NCBI GenBank assembly: GCA_903932145.1 | Contig: CAIZFE010000039.1 | Coordinates: forward strand, 1 to 47,492 | From: an uncultured Rhodopila sp. | GTDB taxonomy: Bacteria > Pseudomonadota > Alphaproteobacteria > Acetobacterales > Acetobacteraceae | DNA length: 47,492 nt | Reading direction: 5' to 3' | In this document: piece after piece, positions 26,257-33,780 of the stretch | How positions within the stretch are numbered: the first letter of the stretch is position 1 | Layout: every line of letters begins with the position of its first letter | The notes under the pieces: generated by a model | Told to the model about the DNA's origin: nothing | The model's database searches: none | The model's input: the letters and a program-made list of their open reading frames with translations, nothing else | Made by a program: the position numbers and the translations under genes

Positions 26257-26583
26257 TTATTCCGCCGCCGCCAGACCATCCGCCCATTCCTCCAACGACC
26301 GAGCCTTCACGTGCAGTGCCGAGACACTGGTTCCCAGTGACAGGAGGTCGGAGCGATAGCGTTGCAGGCTTTCGTCCAGGCCGGTCGTGGTCGTCTTCAA
26401 CTCCCCCAGCACCGCGCGCCAATTGGCAACCGCCGTTCGCTGTTCCGCCAACGCCGCGTTCAACGACTCCAGCGCTCGGTTCAACCGGTCGTCCGGCAAA
26501 GCAGCGACCGGTTTCGGCCGAACTGGAAACGGGATGATGTCGGCCGTGCGGGCGGGCGATTCGGAGGGAGTGGACGAGGTCAC
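26257..26583 (-). CDS. Small coiled-coil protein of unknown function
   Basis: The GTG at 26583 (MTSSTPSESPARTADIIPFP) is chosen because CCGGAG lies at good spacing before it. The longer frame from 26682 would overlap the neighbouring gene and has no ribosome site. This gives 108 residues: a Pro/Ser-rich disordered lead, then a long helix from about residue 35 with a heptad-like pattern (LNRALESLNAALAEQRTAVANW), a break, and a second helix ending LEEWADGLAAAE. Probably a cytoplasmic coiled coil; no family is recognised. Confidence 0.55.
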   Translation of the reverse strand: MTSSTPSESPARTADIIPFPVRPKPVAALPDDRLNRALESLNAALAEQRTAVANWRAVLGELKTTTTGLDESLQRYRSDLLSLGTSVSALHVKARSLEEWADGLAAAE

Positions 26584-26653
26584 AACGGCGGCTCCGGTCA
26601 ATAAACAGGCAGTCGTTAATAAATCATGAATGCCGATTTTTGACCAGAAATTA

Positions 26654-27112
26654 TTAGAATACAATGGTCTGACCCAGTCCATGCAGGATCAAAACCATCA
26701 CCATCGCAACCAATGAGACGAGGGTGAACGGCCAGCGCAACCACACATAACGCGACGGAACCATCAACCGCGTCGCCGCGCGATGTTCGGTCAGGATTGT
26801 CGCCAGATAGGCCAGGATCAGCACACCCAGCGCGACCGACGGCGCCACAAATTGCGCCAGAACCAAAGCGGCCCAGGCGACGATCAATGGCAAAACGCCA
26901 GCACCCACGCGCAGACTCGGACGCACCGCCCCGGGCAGCAGCGCCAGCCCCCAATGAACCCCGCCGGCGAATGCCAGCACCAGCGCGGCGTAATCGATCA
27001 GCGACACCAGCATGCGTTCCGCCGTCTCCGGCATGGGGCCGACGGCACCGAGCGCGAAGACAACCATCGGGACCAGGCCCAGCAAGGTCAAAATTGTGGC
27101 AATGGCAGGCAT
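26654..27112 (-). CDS. DUF3429-family inner membrane protein
   Basis: Encodes 152 residues with about five membrane helices. The ATG at 27112 follows GAGGAATAACG and gives MPAIATILTLLGLVPMVVF; an in-frame ATG at 27130 is less likely. The segment LVSLIDYAALVLAFAGGVHW is typical of the DUF3429 family of small integral membrane proteins, whose function is not established. The C-terminus ends in a final hydrophobic helix (LVSLVAMVMVLILHGLG). The gene is divergent from the CBS protein at 27220. Confidence 0.75.
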   Translation of the reverse strand: MPAIATILTLLGLVPMVVFALGAVGPMPETAERMLVSLIDYAALVLAFAGGVHWGLALLPGAVRPSLRVGAGVLPLIVAWAALVLAQFVAPSVALGVLILAYLATILTEHRAATRLMVPSRYVWLRWPFTLVSLVAMVMVLILHGLGQTIVF

Positions 27113-27219
27113 CGTTATTCCTCGGTTCACCGCACCATGAACCCCTGATCAACGGCCGAGGATATGATACACGGCATTACATCGCGTTGAACGCGTGCCT
27201 TGTCCCTCCGGAATCCCGC

Positions 27220-28518
27220 ATGACCATCGGTCTCGAAATCTTTATTATTCTGCTGCTGATCCTGCTGAACGGGTTGTTCTCGCTCAGTGAACTGGCGTTG
27301 GTGTCGGTGCGCCGGGCTCGGCTGGCGGTGCTGGAGCGCAAGGGCATCAAGGGCGCCACGGCGGCGAGGGTTCTGTCCGACGACCCGCATCGCTTCCTGC
27401 CGACGGTTCAGGTCGGCATCACGTTGGTCAGCGTGCTGACCGGTGTGTTCGGCGGCGCCCGGATCGCCTCCCATCTACAGGCGTGGCTGGAAACCTTTCC
27501 GCAAATCGCCACGTTTGCCGAGAGCCTGGCGCTGGCCGCTGTTGTCATCGTCACCACCTATCTCACACTTGTGCTGGGCGAGTTGGTGCCGAAGCAGCTC
27601 GCGCTGCGGGCACCGGAGCTCATGGCCTGCCGCGTGGCGGGTCCGGTGGCCATGCTATCGCGCGTGGTCGGACCGGCGGTCTGGCTGCTGGGCAAATCAT
27701 CCGCCGCGGTGATGCTGCTGTTCGGCCTGAAACGCGTATCCCGCCAGTCGGTCACGGAAGAAGAGCTGAAGGCGCTGCTGATCGAAGGCGAGCAGAGCGG
27801 TGTGCTGGAGATGGAGGAGCGCGACATGATCGAGCGTGTCCTGCGCCTTGCCGACAAGCCGGTGCGCGCCATCATGACACCACGCACGGAACTTGCCTGG
27901 ATCGACCGGTCGCTGCCCGCCAAGGCGATCATGGCGGCACTGAAGGCGGCGCCGCACTCGCGTTTGGTGGTGTGCGACAAGTCGATCGACAACGTGGTCG
28001 GCGTCGTTCAGGCGAAGGATCTGCTGGACCGGATCCTGGGCGGCGGTGAGCTGTCGATCGGCGCCAGTTTGCGGCAACCGATGATCGTGCCCGACACAAT
28101 TACGGCATTGGATGCACTGGAGCGGCTGAAATCGGACGCGCTGGGTCTCGCACTGGTGATGGACGAGTACGGCAGTTTCGAAGGCGTGGTTACCGCCGCC
28201 GACGTGTTGCAGGCTATTGTCGGCGATGGTTCGGGTCCCGATCACCAAGAGGGCCTGTCCGATCCGGCAGGAGAAACCACCATGACGCTCGATGGCATGA
28301 CTCCGGTGGATGAACTTAAGGCGCGCCTGCATCTGCCGGATCTGCCGGCGGAGGGCAGCTATCACACCCTGGCCGGGCTGCTGCTGGCGTTGCTGCGACG
28401 GGTGCCGCGGGCCGGTGATCGCATCGTCTTCGGTGGCTGGCGGTTCGAGGTTGTCGCCATGGATGGCCGCCGGGTGGACAAGGTGCAGGCCGGGCGGGAA
28501 CCGGCGGCCGAGGCATAA
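27220..28518 (+). CDS. CNNM/CorC-type membrane protein (DUF21-CBS-CorC/HlyC domains)
   Basis: A 432-residue membrane protein started at ATG 27220 (MTIGLEIFIILLLILLNGLF). The DUF21 transmembrane domain (residues 1-190) includes SELALVSVRRARL. A pair of CBS domains follows (IMTPRTELAWIDRS and VVQAKDLLDRIL, then ..MDEYGSFEGVVTAADVL), and then a C-terminal CorC/HlyC domain (GWRFEVVAMDGRRVDKV). Proteins of this type are called hemolysin-like but are thought to act in magnesium or cobalt export and its regulation. The longer open frame upstream lacks coding character. Confidence 0.92.
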   Translation: MTIGLEIFIILLLILLNGLFSLSELALVSVRRARLAVLERKGIKGATAARVLSDDPHRFLPTVQVGITLVSVLTGVFGGARIASHLQAWLETFPQIATFAESLALAAVVIVTTYLTLVLGELVPKQLALRAPELMACRVAGPVAMLSRVVGPAVWLLGKSSAAVMLLFGLKRVSRQSVTEEELKALLIEGEQSGVLEMEERDMIERVLRLADKPVRAIMTPRTELAWIDRSLPAKAIMAALKAAPHSRLVVCDKSIDNVVGVVQAKDLLDRILGGGELSIGASLRQPMIVPDTITALDALERLKSDALGLALVMDEYGSFEGVVTAADVLQAIVGDGSGPDHQEGLSDPAGETTMTLDGMTPVDELKARLHLPDLPAEGSYHTLAGLLLALLRRVPRAGDRIVFGGWRFEVVAMDGRRVDKVQAGREPAAEA

Positions 28519-28524
28519 GCCGTC

Positions 28525-28555
28525 CCGGTAAACCGGACCGCGGCTCCGCATTTTT
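28525..28555 (+). terminator. Weak candidate terminator after the CBS protein gene
   Basis: CCGGTAAACCGG and a second short GC-rich symmetry (GCGGCTCCGC) are followed by a run of five T at 28551-28555. The stems are short, so the call is tentative. Confidence 0.3.
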
Positions 28556-28621
28556 CTCAGCCGCGTTAACACGTTCTTAAGATCTCTCGTCCATGCTGGC
28601 CTCCGGAACTGACAGGAGGCG

Positions 28622-28933
28622 ATGCGCATGTGGCGACTGTACCTTTGCGCCGTTGCACTGGTGGCGGCCCCGTGGCCGACCACACATTCGGCACGGGCCG
28701 ACAGCATGCAGTACAGCAGCGATGAAATGCGTTGGCACAAGCAACCGCATTTGCGCGAACCACATCGCGCGGCCCGCCGGCATGGCGGACCCGTCGAACC
28801 GGCGCGGATTGGTCCGGCGCCAACGGGATTTTGGTACCGTTGCGATACGCCGGCGGGCTACTATCCTTATGTACCAAGATGTCAGACGCCGTGGCGGATC
28901 GTACCGTCCGCGCCCGCAACGCCGTTCAGATAA
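28622..28933 (+). CDS. Small exported protein with a C-terminal GYYPYV/cysteine motif
   Basis: Encodes 103 residues starting at MRMWRLYLCAVALVAAPW, a signal peptide with cleavage expected after the SARA near residue 26. The mature part is basic and His-rich in its middle (LREPHRAARRHGG) and ends in WYRCDTPAGYYPYVPRC.TPWRIVP. This matches a small conserved pattern seen in exported proteobacterial proteins, where two Cys bracket a GYYPYV core and a Trp follows. The function is unknown. A GACAGGAGGCG leader gives a strong ribosome site. It is followed 11 bases later by a lipoprotein gene. Confidence 0.7.
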   Translation: MRMWRLYLCAVALVAAPWPTTHSARADSMQYSSDEMRWHKQPHLREPHRAARRHGGPVEPARIGPAPTGFWYRCDTPAGYYPYVPRCQTPWRIVPSAPATPFR

Positions 28934-28944
28934 GGGCCCTGTCG

Positions 28945-29472
28945 ATGCAATCGTTCAAATACCCGGCTTCGGCTAAACATCGCTTATGCGCCGTGGTGCT
29001 TCTGGCGCCGGTACTGCTTCTCTCGGCCTGCGCCTCGGAACCGCTGGGACCGACAGTCGCCGTGATGCCGGCGCCCGGCAAACCGTTCGACGTGTTCCAG
29101 GGCGATCAGGCGACCTGCAGGCAATTTGCCTCGGATCAGGTTCAGGGCGGCGCGCAGCAGGCCAACAACCAGCAGGTCGGAACCGCCGTCATCGGCACGC
29201 TTCTGGGCGCCGGTGTCGGTGCCGCGTTCGGCGGCGGCCGAGGCGCGGCAGTTGGCGCCGGTGTCGGAGCGGTCGGGGGCACCGCAGTCGGGGCCGGTTC
29301 GTCGCAGCGCGCGCAATACAGCCTGCAACAGCGCTATGACATGGCGTATTCGCAGTGCATGTATGCGCGCGGCAATCAAATCCCCGGCTACCAGCCGGCC
29401 GGAGCGCCGCCGCCACCTCCCCCGCCGGGTTATTACCCGCCACCGCCGCCGCCTCCAGGATATTATCGCTGA
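28945..29472 (+). CDS. Glycine-zipper outer membrane lipoprotein
   Basis: Encodes 175 residues. The N-terminal signal ends in a lipobox (LLLSAC), with Cys as the lipidated residue. The core AVIGTLLGAGVGAAFGGGRG and AAVGAGVGAVGGTAVGAGS form a glycine-zipper pair of the kind found in OmpA-linked and YMGG-like lipoproteins. It ends in a proline-rich tail with PPPPPPPGYYPPPP and GYYR. It may insert a short hairpin in the outer membrane. It begins 11 bases after the small exported protein, so the two are probably co-expressed. Confidence 0.8.
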   Translation: MQSFKYPASAKHRLCAVVLLAPVLLLSACASEPLGPTVAVMPAPGKPFDVFQGDQATCRQFASDQVQGGAQQANNQQVGTAVIGTLLGAGVGAAFGGGRGAAVGAGVGAVGGTAVGAGSSQRAQYSLQQRYDMAYSQCMYARGNQIPGYQPAGAPPPPPPPGYYPPPPPPPGYYR

Positions 29473-29547
29473 CACCGAACCGCGCCGCTGGATATCGAGG
29501 CACGGTTCGTGGCGACCTGAGCAGCTGTCCGATGCAACACTGAATTT

Positions 29548-29574
29548 GCCCGCCGCCGATTGACGGCGGCGGGC
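29548..29574 (+). terminator. Strong GC hairpin, probable terminator
   Basis: Perfect 11-base arms (GCCCGCCGCCG and its complement) flank the five-base loop ATTGA. It lies between the lipoprotein gene and the RutE-like gene. There is no T run after it, so it may act with Rho or as a 3' end stabiliser. Confidence 0.5.
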
Positions 29575-29617
29575 GCAGTCTCCACGTTGCGCCGCAACGC
29601 AATATCAGGAGTCGCCT

Positions 29618-30205
29618 ATGACCATCGACGCCGCGGGTCTCGACCTGCTGTTCAAGGAAGCCCGCAGCCACAACAAGTGGACCGATGCACCCGTCTCTGA
29701 TGAGACGTTGCAGGAACTGTACGACATTCTGAAGTTCGGCCCGACCTCGGCCAACAGCTCCCCGGCCCGGTTCGTGTTCATCCGCACCAAGGCAGGCAAG
29801 GACAAGCTGGCGCCCGCGCTGTCCGCCGGCAACCTCGACAAAACCATGAGCGCACCGGTCACCGCGATCGTCGCCTATGACCCGAAATTCTTCGAGAAGC
29901 TGCCGAAATTGTTCCCGCACAATCCGGATGCGATTTCCTGGTTCACCAGCAACGACTCGCTGGCCGCGACCACGGCGTTCCGCAACGGCACCCTGCAAGG
30001 CGCCTACCTGATGATCGCCGCGCGCTCGCTGGGTCTGGATGCCGGCGCGATGTCGGGCTTCGACAATACCAAGGTCGATGCGGCTTTCTTTGGCTACAAC
30101 GGCTGGCGCTCCAACTTCCTGGTCAACATCGGCCACGGCGATGCGTCCGGCGTGTTCGACCGCTCGCCGCGTCTGCCGTTCGACGAAGCCTGCATGCTGG
30201 CCTGA
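29618..30205 (+). CDS. rutE: Malonic semialdehyde reductase, RutE/HadB nitroreductase family
   Basis: A 195-residue flavoprotein of the nitroreductase fold, RutE-like subgroup. The FMN-binding lead is [12 protein letters not shown], with [18 protein letters not shown] following, and a C-terminal [17 protein letters not shown] is characteristic of the subgroup. RutE-type proteins reduce malonic semialdehyde to 3-hydroxypropionate in pyrimidine degradation, but related members act on other aldehydes or quinones, and no other rut gene is present here. It is monocistronic between two hairpins. Confidence 0.85.
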   Translation: MTIDAAGLDLLFKEARSHNKWTDAPVSDETLQELYDILKFGPTSANSSPARFVFIRTKAGKDKLAPALSAGNLDKTMSAPVTAIVAYDPKFFEKLPKLFPHNPDAISWFTSNDSLAATTAFRNGTLQGAYLMIAARSLGLDAGAMSGFDNTKVDAAFFGYNGWRSNFLVNIGHGDASGVFDRSPRLPFDEACMLA

Positions 30206-30214
30206 TCAAGGCTT

Positions 30215-30248
30215 CCGTCGTGGTCCGCCAAGGATCGGATCACGACGG
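30215..30248 (+). terminator. Hairpin after rutE, possible terminator
   Basis: CCGTCGTG at 30215-30222 pairs with CACGACGG at 30241-30248. Further pairing (GTCCG with CGGAT, one G-U) extends the stem to about 13 bases. No T run follows. It separates rutE from tsaB. Confidence 0.45.
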
Positions 30249-30300
30249 CGCCGCTAAGATCGCGGTTTCAGACATTCCCAATCCGCTCTAGCTTCAGCCG

Positions 30301-30975
30301 ATGCGCATACTCGCCCTCGATTCGGCCGTGGCACGGTGTTCGGCGACAATCGTTGCCGGCGGCACGGTCATATCCAGCCACCGCCAGGATATCGACCGAG
30401 GCCATGCCTCGGTCCTGCCTGTTATGACACAGGACTGCCTGCGGGCGTCCGGCTTGCTGGCCGCGAACCTTGACCTGATCGCCGTGACTGTCGGACCCGG
30501 CAGTTTCACCGGCATCCGCGGCGCGGTCGCCTTAGCGCTCGGCATCGGCATTGCCGCAAATGTCCCGGTCATTGCCGTCACGGTGGGCGAGGCGTTGGCC
30601 GATTCGCTGCCGCATCTGGGCCGCCGCACCCTGTGGTGCGCCACTACCAGCCGGCGCGGCCGGATCTTCCTGGAAATCGGCGAGGCAGTGTTCTCGCTGG
30701 CGCTCACTGAATTGCCGCCCACAAGCGGCCCCGTTGCGATCGCCGGCATGGCCGCTCCCGATGTGGCGAGCCGCCTCGCCGCCCGAGGCTCAAACGTCAT
30801 GCTGACAGACGCCAGGTTGCCGACCGGCCGGCATATCGCGGCTGTGGCCGAACAGCGCTTCCTGGGCCAGATCCGGAAGCTGGCGGCGGAGCCGCTTTAT
30901 GTCGATCCGCCGGAAGCCAAACTGCCCGGCGGCAAGACTCTGCCGAACTCGGCCCCTGATCCGGCCGGGCTTTAA
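30301..30975 (+). CDS. tsaB: tRNA threonylcarbamoyladenosine biosynthesis protein TsaB
   Basis: A 224-residue ASKHA-fold protein. Its N-terminus MRILALDSAVARCSATIV and the motif VTVGPGSFTGIRGAVALALGI are the clear TsaB signatures. TsaB forms a complex with TsaD and TsaE that adds threonylcarbamoyl to A37 of ANN-decoding tRNAs. The C-terminal part includes EPLYVDPPEAKLP, also typical. It is followed four bases later by rimI, the conserved partner order. Confidence 0.95.
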   Translation: MRILALDSAVARCSATIVAGGTVISSHRQDIDRGHASVLPVMTQDCLRASGLLAANLDLIAVTVGPGSFTGIRGAVALALGIGIAANVPVIAVTVGEALADSLPHLGRRTLWCATTSRRGRIFLEIGEAVFSLALTELPPTSGPVAIAGMAAPDVASRLAARGSNVMLTDARLPTGRHIAAVAEQRFLGQIRKLAAEPLYVDPPEAKLPGGKTLPNSAPDPAGL

Positions 30976-30979
30976 TCCG

Positions 30980-31414
30980 ATGCTGTATCGCGCCGGACAG
31001 ACCGACATCGACGTCATGGCCGCCATCCATGCCTCCGCGTTCAGCCCCAAAGATGCCTGGGGTCGCGATGTGTTCAGCCTCCAGCTTGGCTTTCCGGGCG
31101 TGTTCGGCCTGCTGCACCCATCGGGCGGGATGATCCTGATGCGCCTCGCGGCGGACGAGGCCGAAGTCCTGACCTTGGCGGTCACACCGGAGGTTCGGCG
31201 GGGCGGCATCGCCCGATCTCTGCTTTCCCAAGCAACGACCACCGCCGCGGCGATGGGTGCAAAATCGGTCTTTCTTGAGGTCTCGGTCGCGAATATTGCT
31301 GCTTTGTCATTGTATTCACGGGCTGGCTTCATCCAGGCCGGCCGGCGCCCCCGCTATTATTCGGATAGCACCGACGCGCTGGTCATGCGATTCGATTCCC
31401 AAGATCGAACCTGA
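30980..31414 (+). CDS. rimI: Ribosomal-protein-alanine N-acetyltransferase (RimI-type GNAT)
   Basis: A 144-residue GNAT acetyltransferase, starting at ATG 30980 (MLYRAGQTDIDVMAAIHASAF) just after tsaB. The acetyl-CoA loop is LTLAVTPEVRRGGIARSLL, and the motif SLYSRAGFIQAGRRPRYY marks the RimI group, which acetylates the N-terminal alanine of S18 and some other proteins. A longer frame from 30899 would overlap tsaB and is not used. tsaB-rimI adjacency supports the name over another GNAT. Confidence 0.9.
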   Translation: MLYRAGQTDIDVMAAIHASAFSPKDAWGRDVFSLQLGFPGVFGLLHPSGGMILMRLAADEAEVLTLAVTPEVRRGGIARSLLSQATTTAAAMGAKSVFLEVSVANIAALSLYSRAGFIQAGRRPRYYSDSTDALVMRFDSQDRT

Positions 31415-31431
31415 CCCATCGGGCCGGCCGG

Positions 31432-31677
31432 CTATAAGCCGCGACGGAGCAATAAACGGCTGATTCCGTCTTCATCGGTTTCCAGAGACAAGACCTCGTG
31501 CCCTTGCTCCGCGGCGGTGCGCGGAACGTTGCGCAGCGGCTCTTGTCCCTTGAGCCGCACCAGAAGTGTTTCGCCCGGAGCCATCCGATCCAAGGCCAGA
31601 CGGGTACGGACGAAGGTCATCGGACAAACGTCGCGTGTAATGTCGATTTCACGGGTTACATCTTGCATTGCCGACAC
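31432..31677 (-). CDS. TusA/SirA-like sulfurtransferase
   Basis: An 81-residue protein of the TusA/YedF/SirA fold. The family motif is DVCPMTFVRTRLAL, with conserved Cys18 followed by Pro, the cysteine that carries persulfide sulfur in TusA. It may relay sulfur to tRNA thiolation or molybdenum cofactor synthesis, or serve in sulfur metabolism generally; the exact partner cannot be told. It converges with rimI, 17 bases away, and diverges from mucR. Confidence 0.85.
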   Translation of the reverse strand: MSAMQDVTREIDITRDVCPMTFVRTRLALDRMAPGETLLVRLKGQEPLRNVPRTAAEQGHEVLSLETDEDGISRLLLRRGL

Positions 31678-31709
31678 GATTCCATTTTATTCTATTTATC
31701 CAGTCGCTG

Positions 31710-31739
31710 TTGCGAACCGGCTGGGTGGCTTCTTATATA
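31710..31739 (+). promoter_or_regulatory. Candidate promoter for mucR
   Basis: TTGCGA at 31710 and TTATAT at 31733 (or TATATA at 31734) are 17 to 18 bases apart, 34 bases before the mucR start and inside the gap divergent from the TusA-like gene. The pair fits a sigma70 promoter moderately well. Confidence 0.45.
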
Positions 31740-31772
31740 GCCATAGCATATCGCGTAGAAAGGTCCTCCCCA

Positions 31773-32192
31773 ATGGCTGATAACCCTGTCGACTCCACCA
31801 TCCTCGGGCTGACCGCACAAATTGTCTCGGCACACGCCGCGAACAATGATTTGGATTCGGACAGCCTGCCAATCGTCATCCGCTCAGTTTATGACGCATT
31901 GGTGAATATTGGCGATGCCTCCGCGTCCGCCACCCCGGCGGAACCGGCCCAGCCGGCGGTGCCGATCCGCAAATCGGTGTTCCCGGATTACATCGTATGC
32001 CTCGAAGACGGGAAGCGGCTGAAGATGCTGAAGCGGCATTTGTCCACATCCTACAACCTGACACCGCAACAGTACCGGCAAAAATGGGGCCTGGAAGCCA
32101 GCTATCCGATGGTTGCGCCCAACTATGCCGAACGGCGGTCGGAACTGGCCAAGCAGATTGGCCTGGGCACCCACCGCTCCGCTTCTCGTTGA
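31773..32192 (+). CDS. mucR: MucR/Ros-family zinc-finger transcriptional regulator
   Basis: A 139-residue regulator started at ATG 31773. The Ros/MucR domain includes VCLEDGKRLKMLKRHLSTSY and continues LTPQQYRQKWGL. In Ros the zinc is held by Cys-x2-Asp and His-x3-His; here Cys76, Asp79 and His89 are present, but the last ligand position is Ser93 instead of His. Such variants occur in the family and can still bind DNA. The regulator controls many surface polysaccharide, motility and cell-cycle genes in alphaproteobacteria. An acidic and Pro/Ala-rich N-terminal region of 65 residues precedes the domain. Confidence 0.92.
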   Translation: MADNPVDSTILGLTAQIVSAHAANNDLDSDSLPIVIRSVYDALVNIGDASASATPAEPAQPAVPIRKSVFPDYIVCLEDGKRLKMLKRHLSTSYNLTPQQYRQKWGLEASYPMVAPNYAERRSELAKQIGLGTHRSASR

Positions 32193-32432
32193 TCCGCAAC
32201 AGCCGTTCGTTTTGGCAAATCGGACTCCTGTAACGTCGCCGTCATTGCGGGCGACGGCCGGCCACGCATGCCTCTCGGCGTCCCGGAGCATCAAAGCCCC
32301 GGGCCGGCTGTCCGAACCGTCCGGCGCCGCTCGGCACCGGACTTCCCTGTGGCTACCCGGACATTGTATGCGGGGCGTGGCGGTGCTCTCCTAACCGAAG
32401 CTCCGACGGATCGACCGGCCGCAAGGAACCGT

Positions 32433-32936
32433 ATGGAATCGCGCATCGAGCGCCTGTGTATCGAACGAGGCCTGAAGATGACCGGGCAACGCAGGGTTGT
32501 CGCGAGAGTCCTGTCGGACGCTGGCGATCATCCTGACGTCGAGGAACTGTATCGCCGGGCCTCCGCGCTGGATCAGCACATTTCGATCGCCACGGTGTAC
32601 CGCACGGTTCGCTTGTTCGAGGAACAAGGCATTCTCGAGCGGCGTGATTTCGGTGGCGGCCGTGCCCGCTATGAGCCTTCCGAGGACGGCCCGCATTACC
32701 ACCTGATCGACGTCGAAACCGGCAAGGTGGTTGAATTCCAGGACCTCGAACATGAGCGGTTGATGCATACCATCGCCGAACGTCTGGGGTTCGACGTGGT
32801 TTCCCTGCGGCTGGAATTGTTCGGCCGCCGCCGCGGCGCGGTCCTGCCCGGCCGCTTGGTACCACCGCCTGAAGACGAGACCATTCCCGCTTCCACCGCA
32901 GCCCTCCGCGACCCGACCCAAGGACCAAGCCGATGA
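32433..32936 (+). CDS. Fur-family transcriptional regulator
   Basis: A 167-residue protein (start ATG 32433). The winged helix covers residues 10-75 with TGQRRVVARVL and HISIATVYRTVRLFEEQG, typical of Fur. The regulatory part has HYHLIDVETGKVVEFQD (His88, His90), but the CxxC zinc motif that follows in many Fur proteins is absent, so it may belong to an iron-responsive (Irr-like), Mur or other variant subgroup. It is unusually extended at the C-terminus (PPPEDETIPASTAALRD). The stop codon overlaps the OlsB-like gene as ATGA, so the pair is co-translated. Confidence 0.9.
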   Translation: MESRIERLCIERGLKMTGQRRVVARVLSDAGDHPDVEELYRRASALDQHISIATVYRTVRLFEEQGILERRDFGGGRARYEPSEDGPHYHLIDVETGKVVEFQDLEHERLMHTIAERLGFDVVSLRLELFGRRRGAVLPGRLVPPPEDETIPASTAALRDPTQGPSR

Positions 32937-33769
32937 GCCAGCAACAGACCATTGCGCTGCCACTGCAACCCGGAAAAGGCTTCGCTGAGCTTCGCAGCGG
33001 CACGTTGGGGGTTCGGCTGGCCGTCAACGCCGATGAGATCGATGCCCTGCAAGCGCTGCGCTACCGGGTCTTCTACCAGGAGATGGGAGCACGGGCCGAT
33101 GCCACGACCAGTGCGACACAGCGCGACCGCGATATCTTTGATACCGTCGCCGACCATTTGCTGGTCGTAGATCACACTTTGGGAGAAGGTCCGGAAAGCG
33201 TCGTCGGCACCTACCGGCTGATCCGGCGAGAGGCCGCCGCGCGAATCGGCCACTTTTACTCTGCCGACGAGTACGACATCAGCCGCATCGAAGCCAATCC
33301 CGGCGGTATCCTGGAACTTGGCCGGTCCTGCGTAGATGCCGGCTATCGCGGCCGGGCAGCGATGCAACTCCTGTGGAGAGGCATCGCTGCGTATATTTTT
33401 CAAAACAAGATCGAATTGATGTTCGGTTGCGCCAGCCTGCCTGGCACCGACACGGACGTGCTGGCTCTCGAACTGAGCTACCTTTACTATAACCACCTGG
33501 CCCCTGCCGCGATCCGGCCGCGGGCGCTGCCGCACCGCTATATCGAGATGCGGCGGCTGGATCGCGATGAGATCGACACCCGCGCCGCCCTGAACAAGCT
33601 GCCGCCGCTCATCAAAGGCTATTTGCGATTGGGCGGCTTTATTGGCGACGGCGCGGTGGTCGATCCGCAGTTCAACACCACCGACGTCGCGGTCGTGGTG
33701 CAGAGCGACCTCATCACCGAGAAGTACTATAAGCACTACGAGCGGGACTCGCGTGAGGACCAGGGCTGA
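32933..33769 (+). CDS. olsB: OlsB-like GNAT acyltransferase (ornithine lipid synthesis)
   Basis: A 278-residue GNAT-superfamily protein of the OlsB (L-ornithine N-alpha-acyltransferase) type, often annotated hemolysin-like. Visible signatures are ALRYRVFYQEMGA, GTYRLIRREAAARIG, YDISRIE, ELGRSCVDAGYRG and the C-terminal PPLIKGYLRLGGFIGDGAV. OlsB attaches 3-hydroxyacyl chains from acyl carrier protein to ornithine, the first step to phosphorus-free ornithine lipids. The second enzyme, OlsA, is not in the window. The start overlaps the Fur-like gene by four bases and lnt begins 11 bases after its stop. Confidence 0.85.
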   Translation: MSQQQTIALPLQPGKGFAELRSGTLGVRLAVNADEIDALQALRYRVFYQEMGARADATTSATQRDRDIFDTVADHLLVVDHTLGEGPESVVGTYRLIRREAAARIGHFYSADEYDISRIEANPGGILELGRSCVDAGYRGRAAMQLLWRGIAAYIFQNKIELMFGCASLPGTDTDVLALELSYLYYNHLAPAAIRPRALPHRYIEMRRLDRDEIDTRAALNKLPPLIKGYLRLGGFIGDGAVVDPQFNTTDVAVVVQSDLITEKYYKHYERDSREDQG

Positions 33770-33780
33770 GCCGTCAGGCG

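Noticed and set aside
26797..27219. N-terminal extension of the CBS protein
   Set aside because: It is Pro/Arg-rich without pattern and lies opposite the DUF3429 gene. The true TM1 begins at ATG 27220.
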